Shown here: one piece after another, positions 34,495 to 42,399 of the stretch | Layout: each line of letters starts with the position of its first letter | How positions within the stretch are numbered: position 1 is the first letter of the stretch | DNA from: Sphingobacteriaceae bacterium | GTDB lineage: Bacteria; Bacteroidota; Bacteroidia; UBA7662 | Direction of reading: 5' to 3' | Length of the DNA stretch: 47,274 bases | Assembly: GCA_030682795.1 (NCBI GenBank) | Contig: JAUXNJ010000016.1 | Location: 1-47,274 of the forward strand | Notes under the pieces: generated by a model | Database searches by the model: none | Seen by the model: only the letters and a program-made list of their open reading frames with translations | What the model was told of the DNA's origin: nothing | Program-made: the position numbers and the translations under genes

Positions 34495-34717
34495 GTCAAT
34501 ACCAACGGATTGCCCGCAGCAAGAACTCCCTACATTAACTCATCACATTAAAAAATGTTTTATGGATGGGGTAAAATTCTTCTCCATATCAAACCTCTGC
34601 GGCCCAAATGACTTAGTAATGTCGCAACCGCCAACTATCTAAGGGAAGCCATCCCTAATCAGTCCTATTTTACCCCTCATTTCCACACCTCCTTTTTATT
34701 CCCCATTTTTGCTCCAC

Positions 34718-34806
34718 CAAATCCAAAATCGCCAATCTCAAATCAAAACTGCAACTCCAAATCATAAATCATAAATCAAACTCTGAAATCATAAATCACA
34801 AATCCC
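34718..34806. repeat. AAATC-rich short tandem repeats
   Basis: Degenerate units of CAAATC / ATAAATC recur from 34718 to 34806; exact ATAAATC copies begin at 34764, 34771 and 34791, and AAATC recurs at least six times up to the thiN start codon. The array is directly upstream of thiN and may affect spacing of its promoter or be a dispersed intergenic repeat. Confidence 0.65.
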
Positions 34807-35475
34807 ATGAGCAGCCACCACATCATCCGCGACAAGCAAGAACCCGCCCTGGTAGTAGCCAACGGCGCGGCCTGTAGCGAAGCTTTGTTGGGCGAGTTGC
34901 TTGAATGGAGTCCTTACATTTTGGCCCTCGACGGCGCCCTGCCCCGACTCACAGCCTTGGGCATCAAAGTAGATGCGGTACTCGGCGATTTCGACAGCAT
35001 GCCGCTTTGGGAGCAAGAAACAGCCTTGCAGCAGCCCATCCGGGTGGTGCATGCACCTAATCAAGACAAAACCGACCTAGAAAAAGGCCTCGATTTTTTA
35101 CTGGAAGAAGGCCACCAAGCCGCCAACATTGTTTGGGCAACGGGCAGGCGCGCCGACCACCATTTTGCCAACCTCAGCAATATGGTGAAGTACACTGGTC
35201 GCCTCAACCTCAACATGCTCGATGATTTTTCGCGCATCTACCCCCTACCGCGGCATTTTCGCAAATGGTACCCCAAAGGCACAGTCATTTCGCTTTTGCC
35301 CATGGGTCGTGTTGAGGGCATCCATACTCAAAACCTGCTGTATCCACTGCACAACGAAGCCCTCGAGCTCGGCATCCGCATCGGCACGAGCAACGAAGTA
35401 CTGGAAGAAGGCTGGGTGGAGATTACGCACAGCAGTGGCCAATTGCTGCTAATGGAGTGTTACGATGCGCGTTAG
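34807..35475 (+). CDS. thiN: Thiamine pyrophosphokinase
   Basis: A 222-residue enzyme that transfers pyrophosphate from ATP to thiamine. Typical motifs are LALDGALPRLTALGIKVDAVLGDFDS (about residues 39-64, GDFDS binding magnesium-ATP), QDKTDLEKGLDFL (about 84-96), and WATGRRADHHFANL (about 109-122). It allows use of salvaged thiamine, whereas ThiL serves de novo thiamine monophosphate. It converges on the ORF6N gene with 3 bases between stops. Confidence 0.92.
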   Translation: MSSHHIIRDKQEPALVVANGAACSEALLGELLEWSPYILALDGALPRLTALGIKVDAVLGDFDSMPLWEQETALQQPIRVVHAPNQDKTDLEKGLDFLLEEGHQAANIVWATGRRADHHFANLSNMVKYTGRLNLNMLDDFSRIYPLPRHFRKWYPKGTVISLLPMGRVEGIHTQNLLYPLHNEALELGIRIGTSNEVLEEGWVEITHSSGQLLLMECYDAR

Positions 35476-35478
35476 GCT

Positions 35479-36018
35479 CTACTCCTTTTGATAGCCTTTA
35501 ATAGTAATGCGCTTCCCTTGTTCAAAAAACTGTTCCAATTGCAGCGACAAGGCCAACATCATTTCTTCCCTGCTGATGTCTCTTCCATATAGGTCTTCCA
35601 CGCTTTTTTCGAGATGCGCTAACTTATCCAAAACCTCCCGATGACTTAAATAAGTAGCTCGCATCCGTTGAAAAGCCCGCATGATGAAAATGTGAATGTC
35701 GATGGCCACATCGCTGTTTAATACTCCCGAAAGCATACCGATTCCCAATTCGGTGAACACCAAAGGCGCCTTTCGCCAGCCCATGACATCTGAATTGGAA
35801 ATCACAGTTTGTGATTTCCAATCGGCAAATTCCTCCGGACTCAGCTGGAACATAAAATCATCCGGGAATCGCCTGATGTGCCTGCGCACCGACTGATTCA
35901 ACACCCTTGTTTCTACGCCATACAATTTGGCTAAATCGCGGTCGAGCATCACATGCCGACCCCGTATGAGGTAAATTTGCCTTGCAATTTCACCTTCGCT
36001 GTAAATGCCTGGTAACAT
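35479..36018 (-). CDS. ORF6N-domain protein
   Basis: From the ATG at 36016-36018 the protein has 179 residues. Its N-terminal half is an ORF6N domain (IARQIYLIRGRHVMLDRDLAKLYGVETRVLNQSVRRH, then RFPDDFMFQLSPEEF and the KAPLVFTELGIGMLSGVL segment), a DNA-binding module related to KilA-N and phage anti-repressors. The C-terminal part is helical, probably coiled coil. Its role in chromosomes is unknown; many copies are mobile or phage-related. An in-frame GTG at 36082-36084 would add 22 residues but lies in the T-tract of the upstream gene's terminator, so the internal ATG is preferred. Confidence 0.82.
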   Translation of the reverse strand: MLPGIYSEGEIARQIYLIRGRHVMLDRDLAKLYGVETRVLNQSVRRHIRRFPDDFMFQLSPEEFADWKSQTVISNSDVMGWRKAPLVFTELGIGMLSGVLNSDVAIDIHIFIMRAFQRMRATYLSHREVLDKLAHLEKSVEDLYGRDISREEMMLALSLQLEQFFEQGKRITIKGYQKE

Positions 36019-36085
36019 CTCCTTTTTAAGAGGCAAATTACAAGGTGTTTTTATTAAAAATTCAGCGACTTCTTTCGAAAACACA

Positions 36086-36115
36086 ACAAAAAAGCCATCC
36101 TTTTTGGGGACGGCT
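36086..36115 (-). terminator. Intrinsic terminator after the acyl-CoA dehydrogenase gene
   Basis: On the minus strand AGCCGTCC (36115-36108) and GGATGGCT (36100-36093) form an 8-bp stem with one G-T pair and a 7-base loop, followed by TTTTTTGTT. It lies 22 bases behind the stop codon. Confidence 0.82.
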
Positions 36116-36136
36116 CTCTGTTTAGATGCTCTTGAA

Positions 36137-37276
36137 TTATTTCAACACCTCGCGGGCAATTACAATTTTTTGCACCTCTGAAGTGCCTTCGTAAATCTGG
36201 GTGATTTTGGCATCACGCATCATGCGCTCCACATGGTACTCTTTCACAAAGCCGTATCCACCGTGCACTTGCACTGCTTCAGTAGTAATGCGCATGGCAG
36301 CGGTAGATGCGAACAACTTGGCTTGAGCGCTGGCCATGATGTAATCTTCATGCTGGTCTTTTAACCAGGCAGCCTTCAAGCACAACAAACGCGCAGCTTC
36401 AATTTCGGTAGCCATGTCGGCCAACTTAAACTGAATGGCCTGGTGGTTCATGATTTCAGTACCAAAGGCTTTGCGCTCTTTTGAATATTTTACAGAAAGC
36501 TCAAAAGCACCACTGGCAATACCGAGGGCTTGGGCCGCAATACCGATGCGACCGCCGGCCAACACCTTCATGGCGAACTTAAAGCCAAAACCATCTTCCC
36601 CAATGCGGTTGGCCTTAGGCACCTTTACATTGGTGAACATGATGCTGTGGGTATCGCTACCGCGGATGCCCATTTTATCTTCTTTTTTACCAACCTGGAA
36701 GCCTTCCCACTCTTTTTCAACGATGAAGGCATTGATACCACGGTGACCTTTTTCTACGTCGGTTTGTGCAATCACAATGTAGGTAGAAGCACTGTTGCCG
36801 TTGGTGATCCAGTTTTTAGTACCGTTTAATTCGTAATAATCGCCCTTATCGATGGCGGTGGTGCGCTGTGAAGTGGCATCTGAACCAGCTTCGGGCTCAG
36901 ACAAGCAGAAAGCTCCGATTTTGCGACCGGCCGCCAAATCTGGCAAATACTTGCGCTTGAGCTCTTCAGAAGCATAGGTTTCAATACCCCAGCATACCAG
37001 GGAGTTGTTTACCGACATACATACAGAAGCCGAAGCATCAACCTTAGAAATTTCTTCCATGGCGAGCACGTAAGAAATGGTATCCATGCCACCGCCGCCG
37101 TACTCCGGACTCACCATCATGCCCATGAAGCCCAATTCGCCCATTTTGCGGACTTGTTCGGCTGGGAATTTTTGTTCGTTGTCGCGCTCAATAACGCCTG
37201 GCAATAACTCGGTTTGTGCGAAATCGCGCGCAGCTTGACGGATCATCAAGTGCTCTTCTGATAAATTGAATTCCAT
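36137..37276 (-). CDS. Acyl-CoA dehydrogenase
   Basis: A 379-residue FAD enzyme that introduces the 2,3-double bond into acyl-CoA. The order of domains is standard: helical N-terminal domain from MEFNLSEEHLMIRQAARDFAQ, the flavin region with FCLSEPEAGSDA (about 125-136) and WITNG (about 156-160), and the C-terminal domain ending with QVHGGYGFVKEYHVERMMRDAKITQIYEGTSEVQ-like sequence. The catalytic glutamate is expected in the IYEGTSE segment, as in short-chain acyl-CoA dehydrogenases. The ATG at 37274-37276 is preferred to one 24 bases upstream. It has its own promoter and terminator, so it is probably monocistronic. Confidence 0.93.
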   Translation of the reverse strand: MEFNLSEEHLMIRQAARDFAQTELLPGVIERDNEQKFPAEQVRKMGELGFMGMMVSPEYGGGGMDTISYVLAMEEISKVDASASVCMSVNNSLVCWGIETYASEELKRKYLPDLAAGRKIGAFCLSEPEAGSDATSQRTTAIDKGDYYELNGTKNWITNGNSASTYIVIAQTDVEKGHRGINAFIVEKEWEGFQVGKKEDKMGIRGSDTHSIMFTNVKVPKANRIGEDGFGFKFAMKVLAGGRIGIAAQALGIASGAFELSVKYSKERKAFGTEIMNHQAIQFKLADMATEIEAARLLCLKAAWLKDQHEDYIMASAQAKLFASTAAMRITTEAVQVHGGYGFVKEYHVERMMRDAKITQIYEGTSEVQKIVIAREVLK

Positions 37277-37333
37277 TTGGTACGTTTTTGCATACATCAA
37301 CAGCTTGATGCATGGCTGGTTTTACAAAACGCA

Positions 37334-37341
37334 CAAATATA
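37334..37341 (-). promoter_or_regulatory. -7 promoter element of the acyl-CoA dehydrogenase gene
   Basis: On the minus strand TATATTTG matches TAnnTTTG, 57 bases before the preferred ATG. No exact -33 TTTG is seen; a TTTTC about 20 bases upstream may serve. Confidence 0.5.
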
Positions 37342-37373
37342 CGGCGAACGACTGAAAATTCAGCCTAAAAAGC

Positions 37374-38504
37374 TTAAAACCAATTGGCCACAGCAGCAAA
37401 AACTTCCTTGCGAATGTTGCTATTTACCGAGATGGCCAAAATCATAGAAACCACCAAGCCCATGGTCACATACAACACATCCTTACCAATGAGGCGCATG
37501 GTCTTTTTGAGCTTCACAGGACCTTGACGGTAACCTGATACCTTCATACCAATTTCACGCCCTGCCAGCAGGCCGATAAATACCCAAGTGGTGCTCATAG
37601 GTATGGTATTGAGGTTTTGAAACCAAAGCAAAATGAAGGCATACACCAAGTCAATCAAGGTAGCTGAACGCACATCAGTTACATCCGACTTTTCGTTTAC
37701 GATGCCTTGAATTTTATCGCCTTTGAGATAAAAGAGTAGGCCCAATCCTGCAAAAATATAGGCACAGAAAAATAAAACTTGGTTCAACGAGAGTGAGCGG
37801 GGCAAGTACACAGCAATGTTCGCCGCATCTTGAGCAATCCATAAAAACCACAAAGCACCGCTTGTAATCCACTGAAAAACCGTCCATGCCGGATGTGCCT
37901 TGCCTTTCACGAGCTTCTTGATAGGACCTGCAAGTAAAAACCAGATGGCAATAGAAACGGTAAAGGCGATAAAATAACCCGACAAGCTTTTCTGGAACAT
38001 GCCCGTGATGGTGCCCAAGCTTCCCGAAAAAGAAGTTAGCAACATAAAAGTGGTGCTTACCGGAATGCGAAGTCGCGTTAGAATGAGCAAAATCACCGGT
38101 GCCGCCACCTGCAAATAGCCAAATTCTACCGGGTCTGCGTCTAAGCCCTTGCTTTTTAAACGCTGAAAGGATACATCGCCATCGTATAAATTCCAGCTGG
38201 TGAAAATGGCCGCTAAGAAAATAACTCCTATAAACAACCACAACCAATACCATTTACGCGATTGGTTCGAAGCTATAAAAGTGCCGATGGTTTGAATGCT
38301 GTCGTTGGCAATGGCCGAATAGCCAGCAAACATAAAACCCAGCCACATGGCTATGTTGGGATAGGGATAAGCAACCGCAGTTACCAAAAGCGCAACCGCT
38401 ACCAGCAAGAAAAATTTCCGCTCACGACGAGCAAAAACAAGAAAATACTTGATATTCTTTGAACCAGCGACACCGGGAGCTACTTTCATTTTGGTTTTGC
38501 TCAT
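37374..38504 (-). CDS. PiT-family inorganic phosphate transporter-like protein
   Basis: From the ATG at 38502-38504 the protein has 376 residues and about ten transmembrane helices. Two diverged copies of the PiT signature are visible: YSAIANDSIQTIGTFIAS in the first half and LVYAFILLWFQNLNTIPMSTTWVFIGLLAGREI in the second, with RIPVSTTFMLL between. PiT proteins are proton- or sodium-coupled phosphate (or sulfate) carriers. The first motif departs from GANDxxN, so substrate may differ. A perfect 12-bp palindrome lies 63 bases upstream of the start. Confidence 0.78.
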   Translation of the reverse strand: MSKTKMKVAPGVAGSKNIKYFLVFARRERKFFLLVAVALLVTAVAYPYPNIAMWLGFMFAGYSAIANDSIQTIGTFIASNQSRKWYWLWLFIGVIFLAAIFTSWNLYDGDVSFQRLKSKGLDADPVEFGYLQVAAPVILLILTRLRIPVSTTFMLLTSFSGSLGTITGMFQKSLSGYFIAFTVSIAIWFLLAGPIKKLVKGKAHPAWTVFQWITSGALWFLWIAQDAANIAVYLPRSLSLNQVLFFCAYIFAGLGLLFYLKGDKIQGIVNEKSDVTDVRSATLIDLVYAFILLWFQNLNTIPMSTTWVFIGLLAGREIGMKVSGYRQGPVKLKKTMRLIGKDVLYVTMGLVVSMILAISVNSNIRKEVFAAVANWF

Positions 38505-38566
38505 CTGACAATTAGTTGCAAAAATCAACTTTAATTCGGACCGAGCCCGAAATCGAAGGTTATCTT

Positions 38567-38578
38567 ATTGTTAACAAT
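38567..38578. promoter_or_regulatory. Perfect palindrome ATTGTTAACAAT upstream of the PiT-like gene
   Basis: A 12-bp perfect palindrome in the 88-base gap between apaG (ending at 38593) and the PiT-like gene (starting at 38504), both on the minus strand. It is well placed for an operator controlling the transporter. The binding protein is unknown. Confidence 0.4.
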
Positions 38579-38592
38579 TCCGTAATATGTAA

Positions 38593-38979
38593 TCATGACA
38601 GCAACTGCGGCAAAATCATCGTGAACAAAGGTACTTGAATTTCAAACATATAACCATCGCTGGTGCGTTGTGCGAAAAAAATGCCCTGCATACTTCCAAA
38701 ATGGTGGGTAAGATTGCAAAACGACACATAGGCATGTTGCTCACCGGGCGCCAGCACCGGCTGTTCGCCCACAATACCCTCGCCTTTCACCTCTCGTTTG
38801 CGAACTGGCCCATCCGCTATGAACCAATGGCGGCCCAAAATCTGTATTTCCTGATTGCTGTTGTTAACGATATTGATGTGGTATGCAAACAAAAATTCCG
38901 CACTGTGGGGCACGGAATATTGTGGTTGATATTGAATGTCAACTGATACGGTGATATCGTCGGTGGTAGCATAAACCAT
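38593..38979 (-). CDS. apaG: ApaG-domain protein
   Basis: A 128-residue single-domain protein of the ApaG (DUF525) family, an immunoglobulin-like beta-sandwich. Typical segments are FLFAYHINIVNNSNQEIQILGRHWFIADG (about 28-56) and VRKREVKGEGIVGEQPVLAPGEQHAYVSF. ApaG has been linked to cobalt/magnesium resistance in enteric bacteria, but its molecular action is unclear. It starts 14 bases behind paaD on the same strand and may be part of the paa operon. Confidence 0.9.
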   Translation of the reverse strand: MVYATTDDITVSVDIQYQPQYSVPHSAEFLFAYHINIVNNSNQEIQILGRHWFIADGPVRKREVKGEGIVGEQPVLAPGEQHAYVSFCNLTHHFGSMQGIFFAQRTSDGYMFEIQVPLFTMILPQLLS

Positions 38980-38993
38980 ATGCTACAAAAATG

Positions 38994-39491
38994 CTAAATT
39001 GGTTTGAATTGTTCAAACGCTTGCAGACAATCGTAGCAATAATGCATCGAACGGCACAAGGTTGGACCAAATGGCGTTTTTAAAGTGGTGTTTTCGCTGT
39101 TGCAATACGGACAAGCGGTATGCGCCAGCAGCGACATATCGGGCTGCCCCTTGTATTTCGGTGGCGGTGCCAGGCCAAAGTTTTTAATGATTTCCCGACC
39201 TTTATCACTGATCATATTGCTGTTCCAGGTCACGTCGAAATTAGTTTCAACGGTCACCTGCGCATAGCCCACGCCTTCCACTGCCTCTTTCACCTGCTTT
39301 TCCATGAGGCGGATGGCAGGACAACCCGAAAAAGTAGGCGTCATGAGCACCTTCACGGCATTTTGGCCGTCGATTTGAACATCTGTAATGATGCCCAAAT
39401 CGACAACCGACAACACCGGAATTTCGGGATCCATTACCTGCGCAATGGCTTCCCAAATGTGATCTGTAGCACTTATAACGGTTGTTGACAT
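38994..39491 (-). CDS. paaD: Phenylacetate degradation protein PaaD (SUF-like maturation factor)
   Basis: A 165-residue protein of the MIP18/DUF59 type: IWEAIAQVMDPEIPVLSVVDLGII at the N-terminus and TPTFSGCPA with the conserved cysteine at about residues 51-59. The C-terminal part has a four-cysteine zinc-ribbon-like cluster (CPYC, then CRSMHYCYDC), characteristic of PaaD. It is needed for assembling the iron-sulfur or iron centres of the phenylacetyl-CoA epoxidase. It follows paaC after 40 bases. Confidence 0.92.
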   Translation of the reverse strand: MSTTVISATDHIWEAIAQVMDPEIPVLSVVDLGIITDVQIDGQNAVKVLMTPTFSGCPAIRLMEKQVKEAVEGVGYAQVTVETNFDVTWNSNMISDKGREIIKNFGLAPPPKYKGQPDMSLLAHTACPYCNSENTTLKTPFGPTLCRSMHYCYDCLQAFEQFKPI

Positions 39492-39531
39492 GGTGTTTTC
39501 TTAAAGATTAATGCAATTAATATGGACTTCC

Positions 39532-40302
39532 TCACCATTCTGCGGCAGGGTCCACACGAAATACTTCGGTCATTTCATCGAGCAAAGGCTGTAAATACTC
39601 AGTATGAAAGCCTTTGCGACCACCCAACACAGGCTCTACCTTACTGGCGTCTGGCATTTTTAGCCCAGCTTCCAACAAAACGGCTTGTACTTCGCCTAAC
39701 CAAGCCTCACGAATAGCGGCCTCACCCTTGTAAATGCCTTGGTCGATAAGCAACTGTTCACCTTCAAACGACTCAAACATCCCCAAAGCCAAACCAAAAT
39801 TTTGGTTGATGGCCGACTGCAAACGGGCTTTGCTCTCTTCGCTGCCGTGACCTAGCTGTTTGATGAAGGTATTGGCATGAAAAACGTGGTATTTGATTTC
39901 GCCCTTCACCTTGCGAGCGAGTTTAGCTACCGGATCAAAAGCTGAAGTAGCCAAATCTTCGAAGCGGATGTGTGCCGCGAGGTCGAAAAAGAGGTGGCGC
40001 ACCAAGCTAAAATCGTACTCACCAATGGGCAATTCTACCAAGTGGGAAGAGGTAAAGTCGGTTTCATTGCGCATGAAAGCCAAGGTATCGGGATCAGCTT
40101 CGCCCAAATTTTCGTTCAAAATGCTGTACAAACCGAGCGCATGCCCAATTTTATCCTGCGCGATTGACGAGAAGGCTATGTCTTCTTCCAAAATAGGCCC
40201 CAAACCGGTCCATTCGGAGTTGCGGTGACCAATTATCAGGTGGTCATCGGCCTGAAATAGCAGCAGTAAGCGTACTGCATCGAGGGTTTCTTTGTTAAAC
40301 AT
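39532..40302 (-). CDS. paaC: Phenylacetyl-CoA epoxidase structural subunit PaaC
   Basis: A 256-residue ferritin-like helical protein. It pairs with PaaA in the phenylacetyl-CoA 1,2-epoxidase and has degenerate metal-binding sites in characterised relatives. Typical sequence includes LLLLFQADDHLIIGHRNSEWTGLGPILEEDIAFSSIAQDKIGHA near the N-terminus. The ATG at 40300-40302 overlaps the paaB end by 8 bases; an upstream ATG at 40338 would add 12 residues inside paaB and is less likely. Confidence 0.92.
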   Translation of the reverse strand: MFNKETLDAVRLLLLFQADDHLIIGHRNSEWTGLGPILEEDIAFSSIAQDKIGHALGLYSILNENLGEADPDTLAFMRNETDFTSSHLVELPIGEYDFSLVRHLFFDLAAHIRFEDLATSAFDPVAKLARKVKGEIKYHVFHANTFIKQLGHGSEESKARLQSAINQNFGLALGMFESFEGEQLLIDQGIYKGEAAIREAWLGEVQAVLLEAGLKMPDASKVEPVLGGRKGFHTEYLQPLLDEMTEVFRVDPAAEW

Positions 40303-40678
40303 GCAGGTTTGACTTTTTGAATTCGGCAATTTTATCATTCACCTTGTAGCCAGCTGGGTCGCGGTACATTTTGTCGGGTGTGGTGGCAAATACGTCGTAA
40401 TCGTCGTAGTCCATGGCCAGCACATCGCGGGTGTTTACAATCCACATGTTCACTGTTTCGCCGCGGCGACCATACTGTTCTTTGGCAAACACCAAAGCCA
40501 TTTCGGCGCTCGGTGCGTGCACGATGCCTACCGAGCTGTGCTTCTCACCCCGCTTGCGCTGGTGAAAAACCTGGTAGGTTTCCCAATGTTCTTCGGGCTT
40601 TAACACCGCATCGGGCTGTTTGTCAACCGCGTCGAGCTCCAATCGGCTCACGCGCGGATCGAGTGATTTAATTTTCAT
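40295..40678 (-). CDS. paaB: Phenylacetyl-CoA epoxidase subunit PaaB
   Basis: From the ATG at 40676-40678 the protein has 127 residues. The sequence EEHWETYQVFHQRKRGEKHSSVGIVHAPSAEMALVFAKEQYGRRGE-like stretch is the family hallmark. PaaB bridges PaaAC units in the epoxidase. It starts 5 bases behind paaA and overlaps paaC by 8 bases. The longer open frame upstream to 40792 overlaps paaA in another frame and is rejected. Confidence 0.93.
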   Translation of the reverse strand: MKIKSLDPRVSRLELDAVDKQPDAVLKPEEHWETYQVFHQRKRGEKHSSVGIVHAPSAEMALVFAKEQYGRRGETVNMWIVNTRDVLAMDYDDYDVFATTPDKMYRDPAGYKVNDKIAEFKKSNLHV

Positions 40679-40683
40679 AAGAC

Positions 40684-41673
40684 TTAAGCGAGGGGTGTAA
40701 CGTAATGTTGATCGGCTTTGCGCAAGGCAGCCCGTACCCAGGCGCCATTGTCTTCTGCAGCGCGGCGCACAGCCAAACGCTCGGCATTGCAAGGACCGTT
40801 GCCCTTGATAACCTCGTAAAACTCATTCCAATCGGGCTCTGTAAACTCCCACATATTGGTTTCAGGGTTTTTGCGGAGGTTTGGATCTGGAATCACAATG
40901 CCCACTTCGCGAATTTTTGGCACATACATATTCAAAAACTGCTGGCGCATATCGTCGTTCGAAGCCATTTTCACCTTCCAGCGCATGAGGGTTTCGGTAT
41001 GCTGACTCATTTTGTCGCTCGGACCAAAGAAGTGCATGATCGGCTGCCACCAACGGTTGAGGGCATCTTGCACCATGGCGCGTTGTGTGGGCGTGCCGGT
41101 AGCCAAGTACACAAAAATGCTGTGCCCTTGCTTGAGGTGGAAGCTTTCTTCGTAACAAATCCGCTCCAAGGCACGGCAATACGGACCATAAGAGCCCTTG
41201 CTGTTCGCTACCTGATTTACTATGGCGGCCGCATCAATCAAAAAGCCAATCACGGCCACATCCGCCCAGGTTTTGGAAGGATAATTAAACACATTCGAGT
41301 ACTTCGACTTGCCATTGATCAGGTCGTTGATCATGTCTTCGCGACTCTTGCCCAAAGTTTCGGCAGCGCTGTAGAGCAATTGGGCGTGGCCCACTTCGTC
41401 TTGCACCTTCGCCATCAAGGCCAATTTGCGGCGGAAGCCAGGGGCACGGGTAATCCAAGTGCCTTCGGGCAAAGCGCCAATAATTTCAGAATGCGCGTGC
41501 TGCTCAATCATGCGAATGAGCTGGCGGCGGTACTCGGCGGGCATCCAATCGCGGGGCTCAATCTTTTCACCGCGGGCAATGCGTGCCTCAAACTCGGCCA
41601 ACAAAGCCGGATCTTCGGCTGTGATGTCGGTTTTTTTCTTCTGGTCGTCGTGGATATATCCTCCTCCGTACAT
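40684..41673 (-). CDS. paaA: Phenylacetyl-CoA epoxidase catalytic subunit PaaA
   Basis: A 329-residue di-iron ferritin-like oxygenase subunit that forms the ring 1,2-epoxide of phenylacetyl-CoA. Metal-ligand helices are visible in [31 protein letters not shown] (ExxH) and [15 protein letters not shown] (ExxxH) segments. The N-terminus lacks a transit sequence and length is normal. It follows the tetR gene by 10 bases and leads the paaABCD cluster. Confidence 0.95.
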   Translation of the reverse strand: MYGGGYIHDDQKKKTDITAEDPALLAEFEARIARGEKIEPRDWMPAEYRRQLIRMIEQHAHSEIIGALPEGTWITRAPGFRRKLALMAKVQDEVGHAQLLYSAAETLGKSREDMINDLINGKSKYSNVFNYPSKTWADVAVIGFLIDAAAIVNQVANSKGSYGPYCRALERICYEESFHLKQGHSIFVYLATGTPTQRAMVQDALNRWWQPIMHFFGPSDKMSQHTETLMRWKVKMASNDDMRQQFLNMYVPKIREVGIVIPDPNLRKNPETNMWEFTEPDWNEFYEVIKGNGPCNAERLAVRRAAEDNGAWVRAALRKADQHYVTPLA

Positions 41674-41683
41674 GGTGTGTAGT

Positions 41684-42268
41684 TTATTTGTTCGTGATTA
41701 AACCGTTAATTACCTGATCGGCCAATTGCTTGGCTATTTCGTGCGGCTGCAAACTGCCATCGGGTCGGTACCAGTCGTACAGCCAGTTGAGCGACGATAG
41801 CAGGGTGAGCACTGTGAGTTTTTCGTTGGGGATGTTGAATTGGCCTGTCGCCTTGCCTTCCTGCAAAATGGCCATGAGGTATTCTTCATACTCGCGGCGC
41901 ATGCTTTTGAAGATGCTGAGCTCAGGCTCGCTTAAATGCCGCCATTCGTGCAAAAACACCGCCGATGCATTTACATCGTTGGTAACCACCTCCACATGCT
42001 TTTCGATGGCGAGGCGGAGTTTGATGGGGGCGGACAACTGCAAACTGTTTACCTGGTCGCGGGCAGTGAAAAAAGCCTCGGCCATGCCAAAACATATGCG
42101 CTGCAGCAGTTCCTCCTTAGAGCGCAAATGGCTGTACAATGAAGCAGCTTCAATGCCGATGGCGGCTGCCAAATCGCGCATAGACGTAGCTGCATAGCCG
42201 CGCTCCTTAAAAAGCAGGGTGGCTTTTTCAGCTATTTGTGTTTTGCGCTCAGAGAGAATTTCAGCCAT
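41684..42268 (-). CDS. TetR-family regulator of the paa operon
   Basis: A 194-residue repressor. The N-terminal helix-turn-helix (about 10-55) reads [41 protein letters not shown]; the C-terminal ligand domain is variable. As the first gene of the paa transcription unit (10 bases before paaA) it most likely senses phenylacetyl-CoA or a related thioester and autoregulates; this is inference from position. The -7 promoter box and an inverted repeat lie immediately upstream. Confidence 0.88.
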   Translation of the reverse strand: MAEILSERKTQIAEKATLLFKERGYAATSMRDLAAAIGIEAASLYSHLRSKEELLQRICFGMAEAFFTARDQVNSLQLSAPIKLRLAIEKHVEVVTNDVNASAVFLHEWRHLSEPELSIFKSMRREYEEYLMAILQEGKATGQFNIPNEKLTVLTLLSSLNWLYDWYRPDGSLQPHEIAKQLADQVINGLITNK

Positions 42269-42271
42269 ATA

Positions 42272-42297
42272 CTAACTAACAGTCGTTAGCAAAGATA
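42272..42297 (-). promoter_or_regulatory. tetR-paa promoter element and operator-like repeat
   Basis: TATCTTTG (42297-42290, minus) matches the -7 consensus. Directly between it and the tetR ATG the sequence CTAAC-AGTC-GTTAG (42276-42289) forms a 5-bp inverted repeat, with an extra CTAAC at 42272-42276. A repressor bound here would cover the transcription start, as expected for autoregulation by the TetR protein. Confidence 0.55.
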
Positions 42298-42364
42298 GTT
42301 TTTGGAGCCGAATAAAAAAAATCTCTCCTGCATTTACCATTCTCTGTAAATATCTCATCAATAA

Positions 42365-42372
42365 TACGTTTG
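42365..42372 (+). promoter_or_regulatory. -7 promoter element of the lipoprotein gene
   Basis: TACGTTTG matches TAnnTTTG, 27 bases before the ATG at 42400. It lies within the longer open frame, supporting 42400 as the start. Confidence 0.5.
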
Positions 42373-42399
42373 ACCTTAGTAATTTCGTTGGCCCTAAGG

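Larger units (their letters stand above)
34470..34806. other. Gene-free stretch between mvaA and thiN
   Basis: This 337-base divergent intergenic region holds the mvaA promoter element at its left end and A+T-rich AAATC repeats at its right end (34718-34806). In the middle (34500-34715) I see no gene, tRNA or clear hairpin. A promoter for thiN is expected here but no exact TAnnTTTG box is visible close to its start. Confidence 0.6.

Noticed and set aside
34718..34806. Possible CRISPR array
   Set aside because: Units are only 5-7 bases, degenerate and without spacers; no cas gene is present.
40705..41682. 325-residue open frame on the plus strand
   Set aside because: It is antisense to paaA, whose family identity is certain; no domain is visible in the antisense frame.
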